A DNA stretch of 64,000 bases, from positions 62,001 through 126,000 of the forward strand of contig NZ_WQKZ01000008.1 of NCBI RefSeq assembly GCF_009755225.1, given 5' to 3'. This DNA comes from Hymenobacter ginkgonis. Its GTDB lineage: Bacteria; Bacteroidota; Bacteroidia; Cytophagales; Hymenobacteraceae. The notes under the pieces were generated by a model. The model was not told the DNA's origin and did not search any database. It was given only the letters and a program-made list of their open reading frames with translations. Below, in pieces: positions 43,140 to 51,894 of this stretch (positions are counted from its first letter, which is position 1; every line of letters starts with the position of its first letter). The translations under genes and the position numbers were made by a program.

Positions 43140-44489
43140 TTAAGCTAGTTGGGGCTGTCGCGCCGCTACTCGCCGCGAGCGGGCTGCCACTGGCTGGGTA
43201 ATGCTTTCCAAGATGTATAGCCCTGCTAGGTAGAACGGCATGAGCGGAATTTTGTAGCGCACCAGCGTACCAAAGTTGCCGCTGGAAATACCTACTGATA
43301 TAGCAAAAATGAGGCTGAACACAAAGCACAGAGTTAGCACCGGAGTGCTGCTGATGGCCTTTAGGGTTTTAGCCAAACCTACTCTAAAGAGAATGCGGCC
43401 GGTGAGCACAATAAAATAAGTAGCCTCCAACGCCGATAGCGCCATAGTAGGGTTGCGGGCTTCCCACAGAAATGGACGAAATAGCGCCACGACTACCGCT
43501 TGCGGTGCCAGCTTGGCCATACCAGCTAAGGTGCCATCCTGCTCGCCAATGTTGTAGCCTGAGCCATTTTCCGTCTGGCTTACGCCTTGCAGATAAGTAG
43601 CCGTGAGCTTGCTCTGCTCGCCGATTTTGTCGAGGTTGAAGCGGGCATCAGCCGCCGCAATGGCGCCCATCGCGTAGATGGCGATACCCGCACCAACGAG
43701 TAACAAAAAGGGCTTTGCTACCCACCGAACGGCAGTAGACTGAATGCGGGCCGTGTTTTCATTGAGCACCCACAGGGCAGCGGGGGGCACAAAAGCCAGC
43801 AGGATATATATCTTCATGGAGGAGATGGTACTGGCGGCTAAAATGCCTATCACTAGGCAGCGCACAATATTCTTCTTCTCGATGGCCCCCCGGTAGAAAG
43901 CGTAAAAAAGCCACCCTAGCGCCCCAATGCATAGCGAGTCTTTCAGCAAGCCGGAGCCCCAAAAAAATACGGAGGGTAGGAAGAATACAGCCGTAGCCAG
44001 TTCCTTGTATACCTGGGGTCTAATCTTGGCGAATGTGATATACATGGCCCACATTCCGCTGAAGCTGACAACGGCGAACAGCAGGGCAGTAACCGAGTAG
44101 GTGTTGAACCCTAGTATAGCCCCGAGGCCGGCCATGCGCACTACAAAATACTCGTTGCTACCCTTGCCAAACCAAGCCATCTGGCTGGTATAAGGCTCGA
44201 TACGGGCGGTAAGCGTGCCATTAGTAGTCAGCAGTTCCCAGCCTGCACCAAAGGAGTTGCCAAAGGCTTTGTAGATAATTTCTCCGTGGTGAAAATAGTT
44301 GTTGGTGTCGCCAGCGTAGATGGTATGGTACAGAATGCCTAACGCTATAGCACCGAGCACTTTGAGCGATAAAGCCGGGATAAAATACTTTTTGGTATAG
44401 ACGTTGGTTACCGCCGGACGAAGCGCAAATGCTAGCGCGTATATCAGCCCTAAGTAGAAAGGGGTAAGCAGAAAATCCTTTATATCCAT
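43140..44489 (-). CDS. Polytopic membrane protein, polysaccharide polymerase candidate
   Basis: The 449-residue product has about ten to twelve hydrophobic helices. There is an early soluble loop with YAGDTNNYFHHGEIIYKAFG (about 58-77) and a larger loop near the centre (about 265-310, DKIGEQSKLTATYLQGVSQ). Periplasmic loops between helices and the overall layout recall Wzy/O-antigen-ligase-like proteins, but no diagnostic motif is visible. Its position beside the glycosyltransferases supports a role in polymerising or ligating the glycan. It lies 24 bases after the TPR gene on the same strand. Confidence 0.6.
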   Translation of the reverse strand: MDIKDFLLTPFYLGLIYALAFALRPAVTNVYTKKYFIPALSLKVLGAIALGILYHTIYAGDTNNYFHHGEIIYKAFGNSFGAGWELLTTNGTLTARIEPYTSQMAWFGKGSNEYFVVRMAGLGAILGFNTYSVTALLFAVVSFSGMWAMYITFAKIRPQVYKELATAVFFLPSVFFWGSGLLKDSLCIGALGWLFYAFYRGAIEKKNIVRCLVIGILAASTISSMKIYILLAFVPPAALWVLNENTARIQSTAVRWVAKPFLLLVGAGIAIYAMGAIAAADARFNLDKIGEQSKLTATYLQGVSQTENGSGYNIGEQDGTLAGMAKLAPQAVVVALFRPFLWEARNPTMALSALEATYFIVLTGRILFRVGLAKTLKAISSTPVLTLCFVFSLIFAISVGISSGNFGTLVRYKIPLMPFYLAGLYILESITQPVAARSRRVAARQPQLA

Positions 44490-44513
44490 AGCATAGCTGG
44501 CATTGCCCGAACC

Positions 44514-45785
44514 CTAAGAATTTTTCTTGAGCCAATTTTTCGCTTCCTTATACTGCTCCGACTTATGGTCGGCTTTGTCGGCCACCACTGCATAGTAGCG
44601 GCGGGCGGCCACTACGTCGTGGTCGCGGTCGGCCATGCGGGCCAGGTTGGCATTGGCGAAGAGGTAGAAGCCACCGTCCGTTTCGCCGTTGCTTTCGGCA
44701 AACACGATGCAACGCTGGTAGTAGTCCTTGGCCTTGGGCAAGTCACGGTACTTAAACTGCATGAGGTAGCCCATGAAATAAGTGGCGTAGCGCCCGCTGG
44801 AAGCCTCATACCCTGGCATGCCGGCATTGAGCTTCGCAATCATATCGCGGCTGACGCGCTCGCACTCCGCAAAATCGGCTTGGTCGAAGCTTAGCAAAGC
44901 GTAGAAGCGGGCGAAGTAGCCATTGTCCGGGTATTTGAGGGCCAAGCCACGGGCGATGGGCATGGCGGCAGCCGTCTGGTGCTCATCGTTGTGCAAGAGC
45001 TTCATAAGGAAAACCTTAGCCTCAACCCCGGTGTAGAAGCCAGTCTCAGCAACGGTGCGAAGCTGGCTTAGCCCGAGCTGTTTGTTGCCTTTGGGGAAGA
45101 ACAGCAATACAGGCTTGAGCAGGGGGTAGTTGTCCGGAATCCAGACGGCGTAGTAATTGAACAACGCCTCGCCAAACAGAAATTCGGGGCTCAGGCCGTT
45201 GGCCTCGCGGCTTTTCTGAAGATAATTGAGGGCACGCTTGCTGCTGACGGTAGCTTTGCGCCAGTTGTGGCGCTCGGCATTGAGGCGGGCATCAAAACCA
45301 TTGGCCGCCGACAAAAAAAAGTAGCCTTCGTAGTTGCGAGGGTCGGCCTTAATGAGGCGTTCGCTGTACGTGTTGGCCGTATCCATGTAGGCAAAAAACA
45401 GCTTGTCGTATTGCGTGCTGTTAAAATTGGTCGGCATTATTTTCCACCATGTACTCAGGCCCAGCAAGAAGTAAGGCATGGGGTGGTGGGGATAGCGGCG
45501 GCGGAGCGAACGGAATTGCTTTTCTGCTTTGTCGTATTTGAAGTTGTAGAGGTTTTGCACTGCGCCGTCGAGCTCCAACTGAATGTCCTTATCGAGCAGC
45601 AGCCAGCCCTTGGTATCGGCTGCGGTGGGTAGTACGTTCACGGTATCGACCGCAATGGTCCGCATAGAAGGTACCTGGCCTACTCGCAGGCGGGTAGTGT
45701 CCGGAGTTTGCTGGGCCTGGCCAGTTAGCACAGTGCCGAGCAAAACCAGCAGTAGCAAGTGTGAAAACCGAATGAGGGCGGGCAT
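44514..45785 (-). CDS. Secreted TPR-repeat protein
   Basis: The 423-residue product has a signal peptide (MPALIRFSHLLLLVLLGTVLTG, cut near Gln-Ala). The rest is helical with tetratricopeptide-like repeats: AVQNLYNFKYDKAEKQFRSL, PHHPMPYFLLGLSTW, FFAYMDTANTYSERLIKADP and DLPKAKDYYQRCIVFAESNG. TPR domains hold protein complexes together. It is probably periplasmic. It is the first gene of a two-gene unit with the polytopic membrane protein, so the two may form a complex. Confidence 0.85.
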   Translation of the reverse strand: MPALIRFSHLLLLVLLGTVLTGQAQQTPDTTRLRVGQVPSMRTIAVDTVNVLPTAADTKGWLLLDKDIQLELDGAVQNLYNFKYDKAEKQFRSLRRRYPHHPMPYFLLGLSTWWKIMPTNFNSTQYDKLFFAYMDTANTYSERLIKADPRNYEGYFFLSAANGFDARLNAERHNWRKATVSSKRALNYLQKSREANGLSPEFLFGEALFNYYAVWIPDNYPLLKPVLLFFPKGNKQLGLSQLRTVAETGFYTGVEAKVFLMKLLHNDEHQTAAAMPIARGLALKYPDNGYFARFYALLSFDQADFAECERVSRDMIAKLNAGMPGYEASSGRYATYFMGYLMQFKYRDLPKAKDYYQRCIVFAESNGETDGGFYLFANANLARMADRDHDVVAARRYYAVVADKADHKSEQYKEAKNWLKKNS

Positions 45786-45902
45786 ACGGGCAGAAAAAAC
45801 GATAAGGAAGTAGGATATTTCCCGCAGGGAAGACGCAATAGACTAACGAAAGTACGGCGGCGGCCCTAGCTTTGGCCGCACACTACTAGTAGGTTCGGCT
45901 TT

Positions 45903-46820
45903 ATGCAGCTTCTTCAAACCCTTTGCCAGTTTCCGGCTCCTTCGGGCGCGGAAGCCGGGCTGACGCGCTTTATCCTCGATTATGTGGGGCAGCACGGCGC
46001 TAGCTGGCGCCAGCCGCCCCTGGTAGTGCACGACGAAAGCCGGTTTCAAGATTGCCTGCTGCTGGTATTTGGGCAGCCGCGCACCGCCGTGTTTGCCCAC
46101 CTCGACAGTATTGGCTTCACGGTGCGCTACGGGCGCGAGCTGGTACCGATTGGCGGGCCAGAGTGCGTGGCTGGCTACCGGCTGGTGGGACGCGATTCGC
46201 AAGGGGAAATTGACTGTACATTAACCGTTGACGAAGAAACGGAGGCGCTGGGCTATGAGTTCAGCCGCACCATCGAGCCCGGCACCAGCCTCACCTTCGC
46301 CTGCGACTTTCGCGAAACCACTACCACCGTGCAAAGCTGCTACCTAGACAATCGCCTGGGCGTATGGTGCGCCCTGCAACTAGCCGAAACCCTCGAGCAC
46401 GGCATCATCGCCTTTTCGTGCTGGGAAGAGCACGGCGGCGGCTCGGTACCCTACCTAGCCCGATTTATTTACAATACCTATGCGGTGCGGCAGGCGCTTA
46501 TTATGGATATAACCTGGGTGACGGAAGGCGTGCGACCAGGCCAGGGCTGCGTCATCTCGCTGCGCGACTCGCTTATTCCGCGCCGCAGCTACGTCGAGCG
46601 CATCCGGCGTATTGCCGAGGCGGCCGGTATTCAGCACCAACTAGAAGTAGAAGGCATTGGCGGCTCCGATGCCAAAGACTTGCAGCGCAGCGAGATGCCC
46701 TGGGACTGGTGCTTCGTGGGGGCCGCCGAAGATGAGGTGCACACGCCCCACGAAATCGTGCACAAAGCCGACATAGCCAGTATGCTGGCACTCTACCAGG
46801 TGCTACTCCGCGAGCTGTAG
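45903..46820 (+). CDS. M42-family-like metallopeptidase
   Basis: The 305-residue product resembles M42 glutamyl aminopeptidase/cellulase-type metallopeptidases (two-metal sites). Metal-ligand motifs in order are FAHLDSIGF (His66, Asp68), YLDNRLGV (Asp149), EEHGGGS (Glu175, Glu176), MDITWV (Asp202) and VHTPHEIVHKAD (His280). The beta-barrel insert (about 75-140) is shorter than in full M42 enzymes. It is cytoplasmic with no signal peptide. An intact active site suggests an active peptidase or deacylase; its substrate is unknown. Confidence 0.85.
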   Translation: MQLLQTLCQFPAPSGAEAGLTRFILDYVGQHGASWRQPPLVVHDESRFQDCLLLVFGQPRTAVFAHLDSIGFTVRYGRELVPIGGPECVAGYRLVGRDSQGEIDCTLTVDEETEALGYEFSRTIEPGTSLTFACDFRETTTTVQSCYLDNRLGVWCALQLAETLEHGIIAFSCWEEHGGGSVPYLARFIYNTYAVRQALIMDITWVTEGVRPGQGCVISLRDSLIPRRSYVERIRRIAEAAGIQHQLEVEGIGGSDAKDLQRSEMPWDWCFVGAAEDEVHTPHEIVHKADIASMLALYQVLLREL

Positions 46821-46854
46821 AAGGGGGTAGGGCAGCGGGGCACGGGTTATCCAG

Positions 46855-46862
46855 TAATTTTG
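46855..46862 (+). promoter_or_regulatory. Promoter -7 box before the 46881 gene
   Basis: TAATTTTG fits TAnnTTTG and overlaps the TTG at 46860, which therefore cannot be the natural start. The chosen TTG at 46881 lies 19 bases beyond its 3' end. Confidence 0.5.
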
Positions 46863-46880
46863 ACGGCTAAAGACAGCACG

Positions 46881-47945
46881 TTGAAATCTATCCTCATTAC
46901 TGGTGGCGCCGGCTTCGTCGGGTCGGCGCTGGCGCTGCAGCTCAAGCGGGCCTACCCCGGCTGCCACCTCATCGCCTTCGATAACCTAAAGCGCCGCGGC
47001 TCGGAGCTCAACCTACCCCGGCTGCGGACGGCGGGGGTAGAGTTTGTGCACGGAGATATTCGCAACCCGGAGGACTTTGATGCCCTACCCCCCGTCGAGG
47101 TTCTCATCGAAGCCTCGGCCGAGCCATCGGTGCTGGCGGGCCTCACCTCGGCGCCCGACTACCTTATTAACACCAACCTCAACGGCACGGTCAATTGCTT
47201 GAACTATGCCCGGCAGCACGGCGCGGCGTTTATATTTTTGAGTACCAGTCGCATTTACCCAATCAATCAAATTGAGCGCATCCGGCTCGAAGAAACTGAT
47301 ACGCGCTTTGAGGTGAGCGCCGAGCAGCCGTTTGGCGGTATTTCGCCCCGCGGCCTGGCCGAAGATTTTCCCCTCGAAGGCTATCGCTCGCTCTACGGTG
47401 CCACCAAGCTGTGCTCGGAGTACTTGATTCAGGAATACCACCATTTTTACGGGCTGCGCACCGTTATTAACCGCTGCGGCGTGCTGGCTGGGCCTTGGCA
47501 AATGGGCAAGGTAGACCAAGGCGTGGTGGTGCTGTGGGTGGCGCGCCACCTGTGGCAGCAGCCGCTGGGCTACTTTGGTTTTGGGGGGGTAGGCAAGCAA
47601 GTACGCGATATTATGCACGTCGATGACTTGTTTGACTTGGTCAATTTTCAGCTGCAAAACCTGGACCTGGTAAATGGCAAGACACTTAATGCCGGTGGTG
47701 GCCGCGCCATCAGCGTAAGCTTGCAAGAGCTGACGGCCATTTGCCAGCGCGTGACGGGCCACGTAGTGCCCATTGCCGCGCAGGCCGAAAACCGCCAGGC
47801 CGACATCGCCCTTTACCTCACCGACAACACCCGCGTAACGGAGCTAACTGGCTGGCAGCCGCGGCGTTCGGTAGAGCAGATAGTGACTGACGTGTACCAC
47901 TGGCTGCGCGATAACGAGGCCCAACTCAAGCCCATTTTAGCCTAA
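46881..47945 (+). CDS. SDR epimerase, CDP-paratose 2-epimerase-like
   Basis: The start is TTG at 46881 (MKSILITGGAGFVGSALAL) because the promoter-like box ends just before it. The 354-residue extended SDR has ITGGAGFVGSALALQLKRA (5-23), HGDIRNPEDFDALPP, EASAEPSVLAG, STSRIYPINQIERIRLEE (catalytic Ser/Thr region) and SLYGATKLCSEYLI with the Tyr and Lys. RIRLEETDTRFEVSAEQPFGG is the kind of insert seen in TyvE-like epimerases, but the sugar is unknown. It starts a two-gene unit with the DPM1-like transferase seven bases on. Confidence 0.82.
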   Translation: MKSILITGGAGFVGSALALQLKRAYPGCHLIAFDNLKRRGSELNLPRLRTAGVEFVHGDIRNPEDFDALPPVEVLIEASAEPSVLAGLTSAPDYLINTNLNGTVNCLNYARQHGAAFIFLSTSRIYPINQIERIRLEETDTRFEVSAEQPFGGISPRGLAEDFPLEGYRSLYGATKLCSEYLIQEYHHFYGLRTVINRCGVLAGPWQMGKVDQGVVVLWVARHLWQQPLGYFGFGGVGKQVRDIMHVDDLFDLVNFQLQNLDLVNGKTLNAGGGRAISVSLQELTAICQRVTGHVVPIAAQAENRQADIALYLTDNTRVTELTGWQPRRSVEQIVTDVYHWLRDNEAQLKPILA

Positions 47946-47951
47946 GTTGGT

Positions 47952-48722
47952 ATGAAACTGAGCGTAGTCATTCCGGCCTACAACGAGGAAGAAAGTATTG
48001 GCGAAACGCTGCATGCCCTGCACGCCCAGCTGGTAGCCGAGCAAATTGACCACGAAATTGTGGTCACCAACGACAACTCTAAGGATAACACCCTGAGCCG
48101 CTTGCAGGCGCTGACACGCGAAATCCCTACCCTCACGTTTTACACCAACCCCGGCCCCAACGGCTTTGGCTACGCCGTGCGCTACGGCCTCGAGCGCTAC
48201 CAGGGCGACTGCGTGGCCGTGATGATGGCTGACCTCTCGGACGACCCCGCCGACCTCGTGCGCTACTACCGCAAGTTGCAGGAGGGCTACGACTGCGTGT
48301 TTGGCAGCCGCTGGATAAAAGGTGGCCGCGTTATCGACTACCCCGGCCCTAAAAAGTACATCAACCGCCTGGCCAATACCATTGTGAAGGTGTTATTTAG
48401 GCTGCGCTACAACGACTGTACCAACGCCTTTAAGCTTTACCGGCGCGGCACCATGGAGGGGCTAAAGCCATTTTTGTCGCCGCACTTCAACCTCACGCTC
48501 GAACTACCGCTTAAGGCAATTGTGCGGGGCTACAGCTACGCCGTTATCCCCAATTCCTGGACTAACCGCCAGTACGGCGAGTCGAAGCTGAAAATCAAGG
48601 AAATGGGGAGTCGGTATTTTTTTATCATGATATACTGCCTGATAGAGAAATACTTCTCGCAGGGCGATTTTCGCAAGCGCGAAACAGGGAGCTCGGCGGC
48701 CGCGCCTGGCCCGCGGGGCTAG
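47952..48722 (+). CDS. Glycosyltransferase family 2, DPM1/polyprenyl-phosphate type
   Basis: The 256-residue GT-A enzyme starts MKLSVVIPAYNEEESIGETL. It has EIVVTNDNSKDNTLSRL, GFGYAVRYGLERYQGDCVAVMMADLSDDPADLVRYYRKL with the DxD-like ADLSDDP, and GSRWIKGGRVIDYPGPKKYINRLANTIVKVLFRL. The Asp-Asp-Pro motif and the basic GGRV region match dolichol/undecaprenyl-phosphate sugar transferases. It has no C-terminal membrane domain. It likely charges a lipid carrier with a sugar, perhaps one made by the preceding epimerase. A GGGGGTAG octamer follows the stop. Confidence 0.9.
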   Translation: MKLSVVIPAYNEEESIGETLHALHAQLVAEQIDHEIVVTNDNSKDNTLSRLQALTREIPTLTFYTNPGPNGFGYAVRYGLERYQGDCVAVMMADLSDDPADLVRYYRKLQEGYDCVFGSRWIKGGRVIDYPGPKKYINRLANTIVKVLFRLRYNDCTNAFKLYRRGTMEGLKPFLSPHFNLTLELPLKAIVRGYSYAVIPNSWTNRQYGESKLKIKEMGSRYFFIMIYCLIEKYFSQGDFRKRETGSSAAAPGPRG

Positions 48723-48834
48723 GCAGGGGGTAGGGCACGGCGTGGGCTGCTAAAGCAGGGAAAAGGACCCGCCAAAGACCGGGAAATTCGCTTACATTTA
48801 CCGGCCTAACCTTCTCCCACTCACCGTCTTGCTT

Positions 48835-51081
48835 ATGACACCTTTTCTCTACGCCGTGCCCGTGCTGGGCATTTTTGCTTTAGGGTATACTTGGTTGCGC
48901 GCGGGCTGGGTCACCCGCCAAGCGGCCGGCGACGAACGCATGCAAACTATCGCCGGCTACATTGCCGACGGGGCCATTGCGTTTTTGCGGGCCGAATACC
49001 GGGTGCTGGCGCTATTTGCCCTCATTGCCTCGGTGTTTTTGGGCTACCTGGGCTTCACCGGCGAGCGGTCGAGCCCGATTATTATCATCGCCTTTTTGAT
49101 TGGGGCGGTGTTTTCGGCCACGGCGGGCTTTATCGGGATGAAAATCGCCACCAAGGCCAACGTGCGCACCGCGCAGGCTGCCCGCACCTCGCTCAGCCAG
49201 GCGCTGAACGTGTCGTTTTCGGGCGGCTCGGTGATGGGCATGGGGGTAGCAGGGCTGGCCGTATTGGGGCTGGGCGCGTTGTTTATTGTATTCTACCAAT
49301 TGTTTGTGGTGCGGCTGGGCGGCTCGGCTAGCGGCGTCGAGATGGAGAAAGCGCTGGAAGTGCTCACCGGCTTTTCGCTGGGTGCCGAAAGCATTGCGTT
49401 GTTTGCGCGCGTGGGCGGTGGCATCTACACTAAAGCCGCCGATGTGGGCGCCGACCTCGTAGGCAAAGTGGAAGCGGGCATTCCGGAGGATGACCCGCGC
49501 AACCCCGCCACCATTGCCGACAACGTGGGCGATAACGTGGGCGACGTAGCCGGCATGGGCGCCGACTTGTTCGGCTCGTACGTGGCTACCATTCTGGCTA
49601 CTATGGTGCTCGGCCGCGAAGTGCGTTTGGGCACCAGCGACGCGTTTGGCGGCCTGTCGCCCATTTTGCTGCCCATGGCTATTGCCGGTTTAGGCATTGT
49701 GGCTTCGCTGGTAGGCATTTTGGCGGTGCGCGTGAAGGAGGGGGGTAGCGTGCAAGCCGCACTCAACCTAGGCAATAACGTTTCGATTGTGGTGTCGGGC
49801 CTGTTCTCTTACCTGTTAATTAAATGGATGCTGCCGGCTGGCGACATCACCGTTCGCGGCTATACCTTCGATGCCAACCACGTTTTTTACGCCGTACTGG
49901 TCGGCTTAGCGGTAGGCTTTCTGATGAGCACCATCACGGAGTATTACACCGCGATGGGCAAGCGCCCGGTCATGAGCATAGTGCAGCAAAGCAGTACTGG
50001 CCACGCCACCACCGTCATCGGTGGGCTGGCGGTAGGGATGGAAAGCACCGTGCTGCCCATCTTGGTGCTGGCCGCGGGTATCGTGCTCAGCTTCGAGGCA
50101 GCGGGCCTCTACGGCGTGGCCATTGCGGCGGCCGGCATGATGGCCACCACCGCTATGCAGCTGGCCATCGACGCTTTTGGCCCCATTGCCGACAATGCCG
50201 GCGGCATTGCCGAAATGAGCGAGCTGCCTAAAGAAGTGCGCGAGCGTACCGACATTCTCGACGCGGTGGGCAACACCACGGCCGCCACCGGCAAGGGCTT
50301 TGCCATCGCCTCGGCGGCGCTTACTTCGCTGGCGCTATTTGCGGCCTTCATGGGCACGGCGCACATTAGCACCATTGATATCTCGAATGCACGCGTGCTA
50401 GCTGGCCTCTTTGTGGGCGCCATGATACCGTTTATCTTCTCAGCCCTTGCCATTTCGGCGGTGGGTAGGGCGGCCATGGCAATGGTGCAGGAAGTGCGCC
50501 GGCAGTTTCGGGAAATACCCGGCATCATGGAGGGCACCGGGCGGCCCGAGTATGAGAAGTGTGTGGCCATTAGTACGCAGGCTGCCATCCGGGAGATGGT
50601 ACTGCCGGGCGCCATTGCTTTGCTCACGCCCATCCTCATCGGCTTTGCGTTTGGGCCCGAAGTGCTGGGCGGCACGCTGGCCGGCGTCACGGTGAGCGGC
50701 GTGCTCATGGCCATGTTTCAGAGTAACGCCGGTGGCGCCTGGGACAATGCCAAAAAGTCGTTCGAGAAAGGCGTGATGGTTAACGGCAAAATGGAGTTCA
50801 AAGGCTCCGACGCCCACAAAGCCAGCGTAACCGGCGACACCGTAGGCGACCCCTTTAAGGATACCAGTGGCCCAAGCATGAACATCCTTATCAAGCTCAT
50901 GAGTATCGTGTCGCTGGTCATTGCCCCGCATATTGCTCGCCCCGGCGGCGAGCAGGGCATGGCACCTGCCACCACCCGCGAGCGCTTAGTACTGCCCCAG
51001 CCCCGCGTGCAACTAGTGCAACAAGCTGCCCCAGCCGCCGCTGAAGCCATACTCCTAACCGCTCTGCGGCAGCTCCAATGA
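48835..51081 (+). CDS. hppA: Membrane-bound pyrophosphatase, ion pump
   Basis: The 748-residue polytopic protein (about 16 helices) hydrolyses pyrophosphate and pumps H+ or Na+ out of the cytoplasm. The start at 48835 (MTPFLYAVPVLG) is preferred to a TTG two codons upstream. Hallmarks are TKAADVGADLVGKVEAGIPEDDPRNPATIADNVGDNVGDVAGMGADLFGSY split between motif parts (about 205-250) and AVGNTTAATGKG (about 480-490). The Ala at the last of the GNTTAA positions marks the K+-dependent class. Which ion is pumped cannot be read with certainty; Bacteroidota relatives are often Na+ pumps. The C-terminal 30 residues are an odd Gln/Ala/Pro-rich tail. Confidence 0.95.
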   Translation: MTPFLYAVPVLGIFALGYTWLRAGWVTRQAAGDERMQTIAGYIADGAIAFLRAEYRVLALFALIASVFLGYLGFTGERSSPIIIIAFLIGAVFSATAGFIGMKIATKANVRTAQAARTSLSQALNVSFSGGSVMGMGVAGLAVLGLGALFIVFYQLFVVRLGGSASGVEMEKALEVLTGFSLGAESIALFARVGGGIYTKAADVGADLVGKVEAGIPEDDPRNPATIADNVGDNVGDVAGMGADLFGSYVATILATMVLGREVRLGTSDAFGGLSPILLPMAIAGLGIVASLVGILAVRVKEGGSVQAALNLGNNVSIVVSGLFSYLLIKWMLPAGDITVRGYTFDANHVFYAVLVGLAVGFLMSTITEYYTAMGKRPVMSIVQQSSTGHATTVIGGLAVGMESTVLPILVLAAGIVLSFEAAGLYGVAIAAAGMMATTAMQLAIDAFGPIADNAGGIAEMSELPKEVRERTDILDAVGNTTAATGKGFAIASAALTSLALFAAFMGTAHISTIDISNARVLAGLFVGAMIPFIFSALAISAVGRAAMAMVQEVRRQFREIPGIMEGTGRPEYEKCVAISTQAAIREMVLPGAIALLTPILIGFAFGPEVLGGTLAGVTVSGVLMAMFQSNAGGAWDNAKKSFEKGVMVNGKMEFKGSDAHKASVTGDTVGDPFKDTSGPSMNILIKLMSIVSLVIAPHIARPGGEQGMAPATTRERLVLPQPRVQLVQQAAPAAAEAILLTALRQLQ

Positions 51082-51226
51082 AACTTGGGGGGTAGCCTTA
51101 TTACGCAGGTTTTATGCCCGATAGGCGTTAAAAGGCGAGGGTGTGGGGGGCGCAAAAACATCCGGTGTTCATCTACAAAATCTGCGTAATCCACCCGGTC
51201 CGAAAAATCCGTACTGCGGCCCACCT

Positions 51227-51234
51227 TACCTTTG
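51227..51234 (+). promoter_or_regulatory. Promoter -7 box for the hpt gene
   Basis: TACCTTTG matches TAnnTTTG. It lies 36 bases before the ATG at 51271. Confidence 0.5.
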
Positions 51235-51270
51235 CACCCCAAACGGCCACCCGGGCCGCTTCCTACCTGC

Positions 51271-51810
51271 ATGGGTTACCCCCTGATTACGCTTCACAAC
51301 AAGCCTTTTCGGCCTTATTTGTCCGCTGCTGAACTGGCCACGGCTATTGATAAAGTGGCTGCCCGCCTCAACGCCGACTATGCTGGCCGCCGCCCGCTGT
51401 TCGTGGTTGTGCTCACGGGCGGGTTCATGTTTGCCACCGACTTGCTCAAGCGCTTCACCGGCGAATGCGAGATTGTATTCATTCGCGTGGCTTCCTACGA
51501 GGGCACCGACAGCACCGGCAAAGTGCAGGAAATCATGGGCTTGCGTGAAGATGTGCAAGGTCGTGATATTATTTTAGTAGAAGACATCGTGGACACGGGT
51601 ACCACCCTGCACCACCTGCTCCCCACGCTGCAAGCCAACAACCCGGCGTCTATCGAGATAGCGGCCATGTTTTTCAAGCCGGCTAGCCTTCGCTACCCGT
51701 TGACCTTGAACTACATGGCTCTGGAAATTTCCAATGACTTTGTGGTGGGCTACGGCCTCGACTACGACGGCCTGGGCCGCAACCTGCCCGACGTATACGT
51801 GGCCGCATAA
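51271..51810 (+). CDS. hpt: Hypoxanthine phosphoribosyltransferase
   Basis: This purine-salvage enzyme joins PRPP to hypoxanthine or guanine. The ATG at 51271 gives MGYPLITLHNKPFRPYL; the frame is open upstream but overlaps the promoter box. The 179-residue product has VVLTGGFMFATDLLKRF, ASYEGTDSTGKVQ and the PRPP loop ILVEDIVDTGTTL (about 101-113), then DFVVGYGLDYDGLGRNLPDVYV with the base-contact Val and Asp. Full length and intact. It is followed 84 bases later by adk. Confidence 0.93.
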   Translation: MGYPLITLHNKPFRPYLSAAELATAIDKVAARLNADYAGRRPLFVVVLTGGFMFATDLLKRFTGECEIVFIRVASYEGTDSTGKVQEIMGLREDVQGRDIILVEDIVDTGTTLHHLLPTLQANNPASIEIAAMFFKPASLRYPLTLNYMALEISNDFVVGYGLDYDGLGRNLPDVYVAA

Positions 51811-51894
51811 CGGCTCTTGTGTGTAATTTGGGCTGTAGCCCGCCAATCTTCCCGCCCCGCGTGGCTGCTGCAGTCGCGTTAACCTTGTTCCTCC

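Noticed and set aside
43120..43140. CTTAGGCCTAAG palindrome between convergent genes at 43131/43140 as a terminator or operator
   Set aside because: It is short, has no loop or T run and overlaps stop codons, so it is probably coincidental.
46860..46880. TTG at 46860 as start of the epimerase
   Set aside because: It overlaps a promoter-like TAATTTTG box and adds seven residues before the normal MKSILITGG start.
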